Below, piece after piece: positions 51,691 through 62,497 of a stretch of DNA of 64,000 nucleotides. The notes under the pieces were generated by a model that saw only the letters and a program-made list of their open reading frames with translations, searched no databases and had not been told where the DNA came from. The translations under genes were made by a program, and so were the position numbers. This DNA is from Ganoderma boninense (lineage: Eukaryota; Basidiomycota; Agaricomycetes; Polyporales; Polyporaceae), in the NCBI GenBank assembly GCA_002900995.3, contig CM035313.1, forward strand, positions 496,001 through 560,000, in the 5' to 3' direction. Positions within the stretch are counted from its first letter, which is position 1. Every line of letters starts with the position of its first letter.

Positions 51691-52248
51691 CAGGCTCCTA
51701 AAACCACCCGCTCGTTAGTGTCCTCGATCCCAGTACTCCAGCGGGGGTCAGGCTATATACTCCTAGATAGACGCTAGCTTAGTCATGTACCGAGCAGCCG
51801 AGTTACTTGTTATAGAAGAAATGTGGGGATGAGGACACTACAGAGCGGCTGGCCTTTCAAGTCGTCCGAGGTTCCTCCGACCCCCCTTCGCCCACCTAAA
51901 CGCTCAAGAAAATCAGGCCACACGGAATTCGCTTCGCAACATTTGTCTGTCGGCTTCCTCTCGGCGCGAACATACGCGAACACATTTGCGAATACCCGTG
52001 TCACAGCGCTAACACATCGCGCCGCGCCGTTACTATCGCGCGCACCTGCGCGTGCATGTCGCGAGCACATCGCGAGCACTGCGCAAATGCCGCGCGAGCA
52101 CTGCGCGAACCCCACGAACACTTTGGCAGTGTCCAGCCCTAAGTCCCCATCCTCTTGGAGGACAATCGCGTCAGCTTCAATGGTATCTCGGATGACCTTG
52201 AGCCGAGTCTTGTTGGTGACCCTGTTGCGGTTACGGAGTGCAGCAGGA
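51691..52248 (+). repeat. Left terminal inverted repeat (558 bp)
   Basis: It matches the reverse complement of 58553-59110 base for base as far as I checked; both protein-length translations across it agree. An inner inverted pair, TAGTGTCCTC (51716-51725) and GAGGACACTA (51831-51840), lies near the outer end. From ~51964 to 52112 the word GCGARCA(C/T) recurs five times, a candidate recognition array. The repeat ends at CAGCAGGA, where the two sides diverge. Confidence 0.95.
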
Positions 52249-55200
52249 CCTGGATGCGTAGCGCCAGGCATTTCATGGACGAGGGTGACTTGATCTTGGA
52301 CACTCTCGACCGACGTATGCCATCCGCCCCTGCTGAATGGACTCTTGCACGCATTCGCAATCTCGTCTCACGGAAGTTTGGCAAGCGTCCGTGTCTATGG
52401 CAACTCAAGGTGGCCCAATCTCTCCGGGACAAGAAGCGCAATGACGTCGTCGCCGTCGCTGCCACAGGCTGTGGGAAGACTCTATCATTTTGGATAGGCC
52501 TTCTGATGGCTTTGGAAGATGGGGAAGACAAGGTGGTTATTGTTGTAACACCTCTCAATTTATTAGGAAGACAGAATGCGGAAGGACTCCGAGCTGCCGG
52601 CATGAGCGCAATCGCGGTCGACGCGCAAAACTGTAATGACGACCTATTTCGGGTAAGTCTTGTTTAAGGTACATACATCTAATACTGATCATGCATTGCG
52701 CCACGATAGGATATCAAGGAGGGCCTGTACCGAATCATCGTGCTTGGCCCCGAAGTCGCAATGATGGAAGGGGGTCAATGCGAAAAGTTGTGGCAGGACT
52801 CCTCCTTTATCTCGAAGATTCTTTATATCATCTTCGATGAAGCGCACTGCATTAGCGAATGGTCGACATTCCGTGAGCAATACAAGTACCTTGGAAGCTT
52901 GCGCTATCTACTCTCGCTTCAGGTTCCATTTTACCTTCCATCCGCCACCCTTCCTGCCGCCGTCCTTTCCGAGGTTTCTGACACCATGCATCTTCGAAAA
53001 GAGACGACCGAATACATCCTTCGCTCAAACGATAGGCCGGAGATCGCGCTCGCTGTTCGTCCTATGCAGCACCCCATCCGCTCCTTCAAAGACCTGGACT
53101 TCCTGATCCCCGAGGGCTTCCGAGAAGGCGATACCCCACCTCCGAAGTTCCTCATCTTCTTCAATAGTGTTAAAGAGGCCGAGGACGCCACCATGTATCT
53201 GCGCGCACGGCTCCCTCAGCCCTGTCAGGGAAAGGTCAAGTGGTTTCACGCAACAATGACAGCGCCTTACCGGGAGGACGAATTCGAGGGGTTCAAGGAT
53301 GCCGAGACCTTTGGTCTCTGCGTTACAGACTCCTTCGGCATGGTAAGCAATTCATTTCAAGCAATCTAATGTAATAATAATGTTAGTTCACAGGGCTTGG
53401 ACATCGCTGATGTTGAATTAATTGTTCAATGGAGAGCACCAGTGAACATGAATACCTTGTGGCAGCGCTTCGGGCGTGCAGTGCGAGGCAATGGTCGATA
53501 CGCCTTTGCCATTCTCCTGGTAGAGAAAGAGTACACAGATGAGGAACGAGAACGGAAAGCCATGCAAGCAGCCAAGTGCAAGAATCAGCCCGCGCGGAAG
53601 CGGAAACAGAGCGAGACGGTTCGCAACGCACCTTCAAAGCGGCCAGCCTTGGCTGAGGTTGCGATTCCAAATCGCGAGGCACCACCTCCTCGCGCGTCGT
53701 CGTCGTCGTCATCGTCGGTGCGCGCGCCGTCATCATCTGTTCGCGCGTCATCCTCGTTCGCTCGCGTAGACCCACAGACCTCTTCCATAACTCACCGTCC
53801 TAGCGCGATGGTTGGCCCGCATCCTTACCATGGGTGGGGCTTTCACCCTCCTGGCAACCCCTTCCTCCCGGCGCTACCAGAGCAACCCCCGATGGCTGCT
53901 CTCCCGTCGTCAATGGGCACACCGCATACAGCCTACCCCATGCCCGCGCAGCCACCGCTCATCGTGTCCCACCCATACATGAATAACGCACCGATGGGTT
54001 TTGCACCGCCGCACTCCCACCTGACTCCACAAGTTGTTGGTCCCTCACCCGCGGCACTCCAGCTCCCACTCCTGCCGCCCCCCCTTCAAGACATGCATCA
54101 TTACAGCCTTGTGTTCCCCTCGGTGGCGGCGATGAGTGGCGTCGGGCATCCAGTTGCGAGCGTCGGGGAGATGAGTGCAATCGGGAGGAGAGTCGAGGAT
54201 GTCAAGATGGACGGAGGCGACGGAGAGGATGTCGAATCCGGCCGGCAAGATACGGAAGCCCACCCGGCGGGAGAACAGACCGAACGTGAAGGATCAGAAG
54301 CAAGGACAATGACAGAGAGAGCTCTCACCGATGAAGACCGGCGGGCAAGCTACAATAAGCGGTCCCTCAAGCCACTGCCCGCGCGTGCAAGTACGACTAA
54401 AGAAACGCGCTCGCTGCAGCCAGTACTGGACGACTTCATCAACGCAAAGCGTCGTGGCCTGGGGTGCAGGAGAAAGGTGGTCGAACTTTACTATTCAAAC
54501 GATAAACGAAGTGCGTCTTCCCTTCTGTTGATAGCGCGCGCGCGCGCGGGGCTGTTCTCACGCACAGAGCAGGCTTCGATCACGTCCAGTGCGACCCATC
54601 CGCCCCGTCGGGTTGCTCGCGTTGCTCCCCCAAGCACACTCTTGTCTGCTGCGACGTTTGCACTCCTATCGCATTCAGTGCCATCTTTCACTCTCCCTCT
54701 CCCACCACCACAGTTGTCGCCCCCCGCAAGATGAAGAAGTCGCATATTCCCCCCTACGATCCCTCTGCTTCCTGTCGCGCGCTTCGAGATGCTCTCTTCG
54801 ATTGGCGAGATGAACGCACCGTGGAGGATTTGGGCGACGATATCCTTGAAGACTACGGCGGATGCATAATACTTCCTGTGCAATCAGTCACTCGCATCGT
54901 CGATTGCGCGCAAGCCGGGAAGTTACAGACCCTCGATAACCTCAAGCGCGAGGTCGTGTGGACGAGCGACCACTTGGAGAAATACGGGCAGTCCCTTCTC
55001 GCAGTTGTACATTCCATATTCCCCCCTGCTCCTGCTCTCGCTCCCCCCTGCTCCCCCTCCCCCCAGCCCATTCCCTCTGGCTCATCCGCACCACCAGCAT
55101 TGTCTGCGTCTCTTACCAACAGCCTCTCGGCATCAGCGGGGGGGCTGGCGGAGGCTTCTTCAAGTTCAGTGAAGAGGGTGTATAAGTGTGGTCTTTGCAA

Positions 55201-55365
55201 GCAGAGCGGCCATAACCGTGCGTTCTTGACTTCATTCCCTTGGTGCATTCTCATGTTTTCGATGGTTCTGCAGGGAGACGGTGCCCAACACTGACGGGTT
55301 TTTCGATTCCGGACGAGAACACTCCACCTGCGGGTGGACCCCATCACGAGGACGGCGCGAATTGA
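52155..55365 (+). CDS. Transposon-encoded RecQ-like SF2 helicase with zinc knuckle
   Basis: Five exons (52155-52652, 52710-53342, 53394-54510, 54573-55217, 55274-55365) encode up to 994 aa. Helicase motifs in order: CLWQLKVAQSL, Walker A AATGCGKT (K109), IVVTPLNLLG, the DEAH box IIFDEAHCIS (209-212), SATLP, CVTDSFGM-GLDIADVELIVQW, and motif VI LWQRFGRAVRG. Downstream lie a basic linker, a ~250-residue Pro/Ser/Ala-rich stretch, a Cys-rich cluster (CDPSAPSGCSRC, VCCDVC) like the RecQ zinc site, and a C-terminal CCHC knuckle, CGLCKQSGHNRRRC (CX2CX4HX4C), split by the last intron. The start is uncertain: ATGs at 52155 (inside the inverted repeat), 52275 and 52317 (MPSAPAEWT) are all in frame. It is probably an accessory transposition protein. 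The frame is fully open. Confidence 0.9.
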
Positions 55366-55506
55366 CTGGTCAGCCATTACATTCCCCTTCCTTGCGCGGC
55401 ACCACTGACACCCTTCTCTATGCTGTACAGGTTGACTCTTGAATAATTCTAAGTGCTGATAATGAACGCGTCCGCATACTAATGAGTACTGTACCTCCGA
55501 ATGTAA
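55366..55506. other. Convergent 3' gap between the two transposon genes
   Basis: Only 141 bp separates the helicase stop codon (+) from the DUF6589 stop codon (-). No motif was recognised; transcripts probably overlap. Confidence 0.6.
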
Positions 55507-58391
55507 CTATACGTCTAGATCTCCGTTGTCGCCATCAATCTCATCTTCCACCACAAGCCCGTCTGTGAGGATCTCTCCATCCCCTTCATTTGCCATCTCC
55601 ATCAGTCTGTATGCGCCATCGTCTATCGTATTTGGCACTGGATGTTTTGTTTTTCGACCAGGAGTCACGATATGGGCGTTGTTGATTTCTATGTAGGTCC
55701 GCAGCTTCCGGAACGTCTTCTCCATCTTCGGGGCAGCGTGGCGGTACGTTCTATGCTCCAGCGCGAACATTTTTTCAAAGCTGATTCTGATTAGCTTGTA
55801 GACTCCAATGAGTGCGGCTTGCCGCAGGATGCGCTTCTTGGTACGATTTGAGAACTGGCCGCCGTATATTCGCTACAACAAGTAAGTGCTTGGGATGATC
55901 AGCGTCGCGAGGAAGGGACTTACTTTGGTGTAGAAATTGTTGTGTTCCATCCACCAGTCAATTGCGCGGAAGTGGTGCTTGCGACCAGTTGGGTTGCACA
56001 GAATGTTCATTCGGATTGCTCTTCTGCACAAGCAAATGCCAGTGTGAGCTTTTATTCGCTAATGACTTGGTTTCGCTCACCTTAATCCCGGGGGATAGAC
56101 ATTATGGACGTCATGCAGGAACTTGACCATCTGCGTAGCGTACTTGTGCTTGCCGCAAGCACGGAAGATGAACGCCCATGGCATAAAGCACGTCTCCACA
56201 CGGCCAATGTCTCCAGCGTTCATGGCTCCTCATACAACAAGAAATGTTGCTGCCTCAATAGTGCATTCTCCCATTGCTGATCCCTCTCCGCACCTGGCAT
56301 GTAGCGCAATCGGTGGAAGCGCTTGTCGGCGACATAGCTGCAAGTAAGGTGAGCTGCCATTGCTTGTATCTCATCCCATGACGGCTTTCGTGCAGCCCAC
56401 TCCTCTAGGCTGCCAAGGCGGTGTCGCTTCTGGACCTCCACCCGCCAACAGTCCAATCGCGACGCGATCCCAACATGCTGTATCACCTCATGCATTCTCC
56501 GGAACCCGGGCTTCGAGCTAATTTTCCCCGTCTCCTTCGGCCGGATTTCCGCGACGTAAGCCATTAGGCTCGTTAGATCTTCTCTTGCTGCGGAGGGCTG
56601 AATAAATATCTTCCAGATCGCGTCAGCGCATGCCATCTTCAAATGAAATAGGCCAATGCAGAAGATAACATGCTGGAACCGGCGCCAGGGTGATCTCTCG
56701 AGCGAACGTGACCGGAGGACGCTCTGGACACGTTCGCAAGTCGAGAGATCGCCGTGGACAATGATGACATGGTCGCCGACCGCCTTGACTCCGGGCGTGT
56801 CCTGGGGATCTCCGACGCCGCCCTGTCGAAAGAGGTCCTCGAGTGCGTCCTTGTTCCCATCTGCCTTCGATTGATTGATATCCATCCCTTCCACAGGTAC
56901 TTGCTGTGACTTGACAAGTGGGATCTGATCGACTGGCTGCGGGTCCCCAAGCTCATTGGCGAACTTTCGGAAATACTCGGGGCCATGGCGCACGAGGTCG
57001 TCGAGGAATTTCCACTGGTTGAATTGCTGACGTCGCGTCAACCCACTGCTCGGGCGGGGACCTTCGGGGTGGAGCTTTGCGAGGGATTTCCAGTCGATGC
57101 GGACTGGCGGTGAGGCATTTGCTTCGTTGAGTTTAGACTTGGCCCACAGCTCATCCGAACATTTCAGGTCGTCGAGGGTGACACCATGATCGAGAGGAAT
57201 GATGGCGCCCGCTGTCATGTGGAGAAGGGAGTCATGGGGCTTCTCGGCGGTAGGTACGAGGTGCTTTACTTCGACATCGAAGTTGTCAAAAACGTAGGAT
57301 CCGAGAAGGGACTGTCCAGCATTTCGAATATTGACGTGAGACTCTTTCCAGAGGCTTTTGACGGCGCTATCGATGGTCGACCGCGAGATCGAAATGCCGA
57401 TCCGGGAGAGTAGCTCAATCACTGACTCTGAGGCGCGACAAGCGTGGAGGTAGATTCCAACAGTGCTCTGCAAGGCGTTACACCGCTGATTTGTGTTTTG
57501 CATCAGGATGCTCATCGTAACAACAGCTTTCTGAGGATTGGTGAGCATTGATTTCCTTGTAAGTGATTGCAAACAGGTGCTTACGAGCGACGCTATGCTT
57601 TGTCTTCGATCAGTCAAATCCTCATAATCAGCATCGTCTGCGTCCTCTCCGGCACCATTTCCATCCATGTCCTCCTCATCTTCCTCGTCCTCTTCCCCTT
57701 CCTCGTCCTCGCCATCATCTTCATCGTCGTCCGGATCCTCGCCAGGCTGGCGCCTTCCTGTCTCTGCCCTCCATAGCAACCCATCGTCGTCGCCATCTGC
57801 TTCTTCCCAGAGAAGGGGCGGAAGGTCTTCCCAGTACTCGTCGTCGGACCCTTCTGCGTGGTCTACCTCCATAGGATCCTCCGGACGAGCCTCCTGCTCT
57901 GGTGCTGTCCTCTGAGTCTCGTCTGGGACGATCCCCTGACCTCTTCGCTCCCTCCGTCGACGCTTGTACCGTTTACGCCGGCTGGCTAAGCGCTCCGCAT
58001 CTGCGTCAAGTAGGATCTGCATCAAACCCCAGAGGACTGGTGCGCCCGTTTGATACTGCTCAACAAGTGCGCTGATCTCGAAGTTCTCGAGTTGATCTTG
58101 ACTAGCATACTTGGCAGCGAAGTGAAGGCCAGCATCGCGGCGCGTGAGGGCAAGGAGCTCTCTTCGGCAGACCTCTCGGGTGAACGCAACGGCCCAGGTC
58201 GCTAGGATTGGGTTTGAAGATGGATGAGTCTCGAGGGCGTCAAGAACGGTGATGGGGTCGATCAAGGGATGGATGACAGGAGAAGGCTCTGGAGACTCAT
58301 CGAGCAGTGCGATCAATAGATCTGACAGAGTGGCATGTGAGGTTTGGAGGATTCTGATGATCTCGGTGACCTCGGCGGCGAGCAGCGGCAT
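55507..58391 (-). pseudogene. DUF6589 protein, candidate DDE transposase, with one frame break
   Basis: Exons 58391-57585 and 57530-56220 give 705 aa ending YEEP-TGA. The family-like C-terminus continues in the -1 frame from ATG 56223 via exons to ~56090, ~56031-55930 and ~55872-55507. The 54-bp intron 57584-57531 keeps frame and could be mistaken for coding. Features: long acidic Asp/Glu run (~residues 220-250); two Asp motifs resembling DDE catalytic sites (YVFDNFDVEVK and VIIVHGDLSTCERV) with the conserved GLFHLKMACADAIWK; downstream of the break, IDWWMEHNNFYTK supplies a possible catalytic Glu. Stop and restart overlap as ATGA, with no intron able to bridge them. Either a recent 1-nt indel, a sequencing error, or recoding. 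The transposase role is inference from motifs and position. Confidence 0.85.
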
Positions 58392-58552
58392 GGTGTAGGT
58401 GTGGGAGTAGTGGCTGAAGGCATGTTTATTTTCTTGTACATGTATTCTACATCAGACTACAGGTTCCGAGACCACATGGACACAGTCTTGTTCCATCAAA
58501 AGTGGCTCGTGCGCGGCGCATTGCGTGAAATGTGGTTTGGCTTCTTCCTCGC

Positions 58553-59110
58553 TCCTGCTGCACTCCGTAACCGCAACAGGGTCACCAACAAGACTCGGCT
58601 CAAGGTCATCCGAGATACCATTGAAGCTGACGCGATTGTCCTCCAAGAGGATGGGGACTTAGGGCTGGACACTGCCAAAGTGTTCGTGGGGTTCGCGCAG
58701 TGCTCGCGCGGCATTTGCGCAGTGCTCGCGATGTGCTCGCGACATGCACGCGCAGGTGCGCGCGATAGTAACGGCGCGGCGCGATGTGTTAGCGCTGTGA
58801 CACGGGTATTCGCAAATGTGTTCGCGTATGTTCGCGCCGAGAGGAAGCCGACAGACAAATGTTGCGAAGCGAATTCCGTGTGGCCTGATTTTCTTGAGCG
58901 TTTAGGTGGGCGAAGGGGGGTCGGAGGAACCTCGGACGACTTGAAAGGCCAGCCGCTCTGTAGTGTCCTCATCCCCACATTTCTTCTATAACAAGTAACT
59001 CGGCTGCTCGGTACATGACTAAGCTAGCGTCTATCTAGGAGTATATAGCCTGACCCCCGCTGGAGTACTGGGATCGAGGACACTAACGAGCGGGTGGTTT
59101 TAGGAGCCTG
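58553..59110 (-). repeat. Right terminal inverted repeat (558 bp)
   Basis: Reverse-complement partner of 51691-52248, with the same nested TAGTGTCCTC pair and GCGARCA repeats. The DUF6589 start codon (58391) lies 161 bp inside its inner edge, so this repeat probably supplies the promoter. It also carries a duplicate of the helicase's possible first codons, which here run into unrelated sequence. Confidence 0.95.
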
Positions 59111-59119
59111 GTGAATTCG
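59111..59119. repeat. Right 9-bp target-site duplication
   Basis: GTGAATTCG immediately follows the last base of the right inverted repeat and is an exact copy of 51682-51690. Confidence 0.95.
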
Positions 59120-59493
59120 AAGCATAGGGGCACTGATAACACCTGCAACTCGACTCGTGCCAGTGCGTTCAATAACCCTTTATATACCATACATACTCAC
59201 CGTCAGGCTGGTAAGTCCTCCACCCCTCCTTGCATTACCCATTGTGGCTTCTGAGACAGAATCCTTCGGCAAACATGGCCAAGCCCCTAGGAAACGAACC
59301 GCTGACTGCCACCCAACCTGGGTATCACCTCGCCAAACTTCCTTGTACTCAACGAGCATCACGATCATGCATCCAAGAAGGCCCATGTACTTAGCGGAAC
59401 GATTACCGGAGCTAGCAACACATCGTCCAATATCTCATTAAACAAATAATTTACCGCAAACGACGCAGCACCACCTCGGCGACATCCTGAAGC
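59120..59493. other. Lipase 3' flank
   Basis: Short region between the transposon and the lipase stop codon. No gene was seen. Confidence 0.5.
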
Positions 59494-60777
59494 TCAGCTC
59501 TGGCACGCCTTGTCGCCGAACGAGATCCCGTTGAAGTACGGGCCCAAATGGTTCTGGATCGAGGTGTCGAGGACAGAGTTCCCAGCGGAGCAGTTCTGCG
59601 GGGGGAAAGGAGCAAGCGCCACGAACGTAAGAGACAGCCACAACCTGTCACGCGCGGCGGACGCTAATCACTCACCTGGTTCTCCGAGCCGGGGCAGGCG
59701 ACCATCGTCGCGGCCCCAGTCGAGTTGTTCACCTGTGTGATGTGCAGCTCGCCCTCGGGGTGCTCGAAGTCGAGGAAGTGCGGCGGCACGGTCGGCACCG
59801 GGTCGTTCTGGTTCGTGACGTGCGCGAAGTCCGGGATCTGCACACGCAAGGTTACATCGGCGCCGCAGCTCGCCATCGAGCACCGAGCACTCACCAGCTT
59901 GTTCAGCAGGTCCGCCCACTCCGAGTTTCCGACGCGCGGGAGCCCGAACACGACCGAGCTCACGGCGACGTCCTCGGAGAGCGCCATCCGGAGCATCGCC
60001 GCGTCCAGGCTGGCGACGGCAGCGCCGAGCGAGTGTCCCGTGACAAGCACCTTCTTGAAGCCGCTGTCCGCGAGCGCGCTCTTGACCGTCGCGAGCACGA
60101 CGTCCGCCGTCCGGCCCTGCGTCGCCTGGAAGCCCGAGTGCAGCTGCACGCCGCTGCCGGCCTGCGGGAAGAGCGTCGTGTTCGCGTCGACCTGCTTGAA
60201 CTCGACGTCGTTCGCGATCGAGAGCACCTTGTGCGGGTCCGTGCCCTGGTGCGCGACGACGATCGTCTGCTGGTCCGGGTCCTGCGCGATGAAGACTGTG
60301 GTGTCGCGGGTCAGCGCGATCAGCCGGGAGCAATCGTTTCGGTCAGCGCATGTCCGCGATCGGAGGGTAAGAGGACGCATGCGCGCGCGATGCTCAAACC
60401 AAACCGAAACGCGAAACAGGTGTGTGTGCGCGTGTGGGTGCGCGCGCTCGCGGGAAGGGGTGGAATGGGATGCACTCACAGCTTGGGATCTCGCCATCGT
60501 CACCGCCCGCAGCCAACACCTTTACATTCGGCAGCGCCGTGCACGACGAGCCGCACGACCAATTCTCCACCTGGTCTGTGGGGCAGTATGCCGCGCGCGA
60601 GAACTGGGCGGGGCGCTGGAGGTCGGTCGTGATGTTGTTTTGCGAGAAGGCGGTCGGCTTGGCGTCTGACTCCTCTCCAGAAGCGATGTTGATGCCGAAG
60701 AGTGGGGTTGGGGCAGCTCGCGCAAGCGCGGCAAGGGCTGCGATGCCGAGGAAGGAGTTAAGGAGGACGCGCACCAT
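59494..60777 (-). CDS. Secreted class-3 (alpha/beta hydrolase) lipase
   Basis: Four exons (60777-60480, 60295-59895, 59837-59676, 59595-59494) encode 320 aa. A signal peptide is evident (MVRVLLNSFLGIAALAALAR). The catalytic triad can be placed: Ser188 in the nucleophile elbow VTGHSLGAA, Asp245 in TNQNDPVPTVPP, and His303 in QNHLGPYF. The IVVAHQGTDP stretch supplies the oxyanion-hole region, as in Rhizomucor/Thermomyces-type lipases. Paired cysteines (YCPTDQVENWSCGSSC) are typical of the secreted fungal family. It should hydrolyse triacylglycerols or related esters (feruloyl-esterase-like activity is an alternative) outside the cell. The 59-nt gap between the end of exon 2 and the start of exon 3 is a normal intron. 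Confidence 0.94.
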
Positions 60778-62497
60778 GGTTGGTCGTTGCGAAAGAGTGG
60801 TAGGAAGATGGGAAACTGGCAGCCGGAGCGAGAAGGCGAAGGGAACAGAACACGGAGCTCCAGGCAACGGATAGAAAACAAGAAGGGTACCACCGGGGCC
60901 CCAAAGGCAGAACGAGAAGAGAGAGGAGGAACAGCGACGAGGAGGTCGGCAACGCGAAGGACGAGGTGATGTTCTTATGTATCGCGCTGACCGACTGGCG
61001 CTGACCGTCGAGATATCCGGCAACCCGTCCCACTCACGCGCCGACCCGATGCGTGGGCGACAATTGGGTGCCCTGTTGAAGAGCATCTCAGACATTGCCG
61101 ACGGCGCCAGCGAGGCACTGCAAGGCAACCGGGGAGGATATGATAGGGCGCAGATGCATCACTGCTGATCGCCGCTGGAAGAACTTGGAAAAAGTCTGGG
61201 CTGTCGCATGAGTACTAACTGTGGAGACACGCGGAAGCTCACCTGGGTGAGAGGGAATTATCATCAATGCGACAGAGCAACGTGAGATGCGGGACTGACA
61301 TGCGGATCATTGCGGTGCGAAGGCAACAGTTTGTGTTATTTGACCTTTGAGAAAGCTTGGACGCTGCTTAGACTCGCTTCAAATTATGATTGAGGTCGTA
61401 CGCTTCAGTCGAAAGCAATCTAGCGCTGTTGCTTGTTTGTATATAAGTTGCTGAGCGTTGAATAGACTGAGTTGAGTATGCGGGGCCATGAGAGAGACAT
61501 CGGAGATGTGGCGGAGGCAGGCGGTGCCGGGCTTTGATGGGCTCTATAATTGGCTTAAAGGGAGTGAGGCTGTGCTCTATGTTAGCTTATAAGTAGGAAG
61601 TAAGGAGGGCACCAGGGTCCACTGAACCATCTCGGTAATTAGATCTACTTACTCAACTAGACCCTGAAGTTCCTGCCAACCAAGTTGTGCGAGGTACCAG
61701 GTTGTGCCCTGAGGCCTGAAAGCCCCTTTCTGTGTCGTCTCAATCACAGGACACTGATTTCTCCTTTAGGACTGTTTCAGACCTAATTTTGATTCAGTTG
61801 CTGTGACCCTTGCCGCAGTATATGTCCAGCCACAGGTGCCATGGTCAATCCATATGAACGCAGTGTCAGTGGCTATGTAGAAAAGTGCTTGTCCTTACGG
61901 TAAACACATACGCCGTGATACTCCTTTCCGCCAGCCAAACATGCTTCAAAATCTGGGGTTGAGTGACAATGACCCGGTGCGCGCCATCCATCTTCCGGGA
62001 TCCGCAGACAGCTTGACGCCACTGTCCGAAAAAAACAATGACTCGTGGTGAGACCATGTCGATTCACTGTCCCATAACGCACCCGTAGACTCCCCACATA
62101 CCGCCCCGCTGGGATAACAATACTTACCTGCTACTCGACAGCCTCCATGTGCACGTCATCTGTTGCGGCCCGCGGGAACCATTTGTCACATTGCGTATAT
62201 CCAGCGGGTAACGCACCCGCGCGTCAGGGGCATTCCGTTCGACTCCATGCGCGGAGGAACCCATTTGGGCAAGAGAGGCTCGTCATGCCTCGATGGAAGA
62301 GCTGCGCCATGACGACGCACTCCTCCTGGGGTCCGCTGTATCATCGAGAGCCAAGCATGACCGAATGCACGTTCGGGCGTATAAAGACCGGCTCCCCCAA
62401 GCCTGAGCCTAGTGTCAAAGGTCACTGCGCCCCGTTCCACCACCGCTCCTTCTCTCAACCCAGCATCAGCACTTTCAACGCGAATTCGACCCCGAAG
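60778..62497. other. Divergent intergenic region between lipase and HSP9/12
   Basis: Both promoters must lie here. Near the HSP9/12 end there is a TATAAAG (62380-62386) and an AGGGG word (62226-62230) that fits a stress-response element. No gene was recognised in 61.0-62.1 kb. Confidence 0.45.
62380..62386 (+). promoter_or_regulatory. TATA box of HSP9/12 gene
   Basis: TATAAAG lies 118 bp upstream of the ATG at 62498, the same spacing seen for the OYE TATA boxes in this window. A possible AGGGG stress element lies ~150 bp further upstream. Confidence 0.6.

Larger units (their letters stand above)
51691..59110. mobile_element. Helicase- and DUF6589-encoding DNA transposon (AcademH-like)
   Basis: The 7,420-bp element is bounded by inverted repeats of 558 bp each (51691-52248 and 58553-59110). 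They begin CAGGCTCCTAAAACC, end GGTTTTAGGAGCCTG, and look identical over every stretch I compared. It is flanked by a perfect 9-bp duplication. Cargo: a RecQ-like helicase (+) and a DUF6589 protein (-), convergent with ~140 bp between their stops. Identical repeats imply a recent insertion. A 9-bp duplication and long inverted repeats would also suit Mutator-like elements, but the coding content does not. Academ-lineage transposons that carry an SF2 helicase (AcademH) are the nearest described class I recall; unverified. It sits in intergenic DNA between an aminotransferase and a lipase gene. Confidence 0.93.

Noticed and set aside
51960..52115. GCGARCA repeats considered as a CRISPR-like or satellite array
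   Set aside because: Unit length and spacing are irregular, spacers are absent, and the array is confined to the transposon ends in a eukaryotic genome.
51810..52271. Open frame on the minus strand of the left inverted repeat, mirrored at 58344-58991 (+)
   Set aside because: It exists in both repeats only because they are identical. It has no recognisable domain and runs antisense to the helicase start; kept as an outside possibility only.
51691..59110. Mutator-like (MULE) classification suggested by the 9-bp duplication and long inverted repeats
   Set aside because: Neither encoded protein resembles a MULE transposase, and a helicase gene is not typical; left open pending a profile search.
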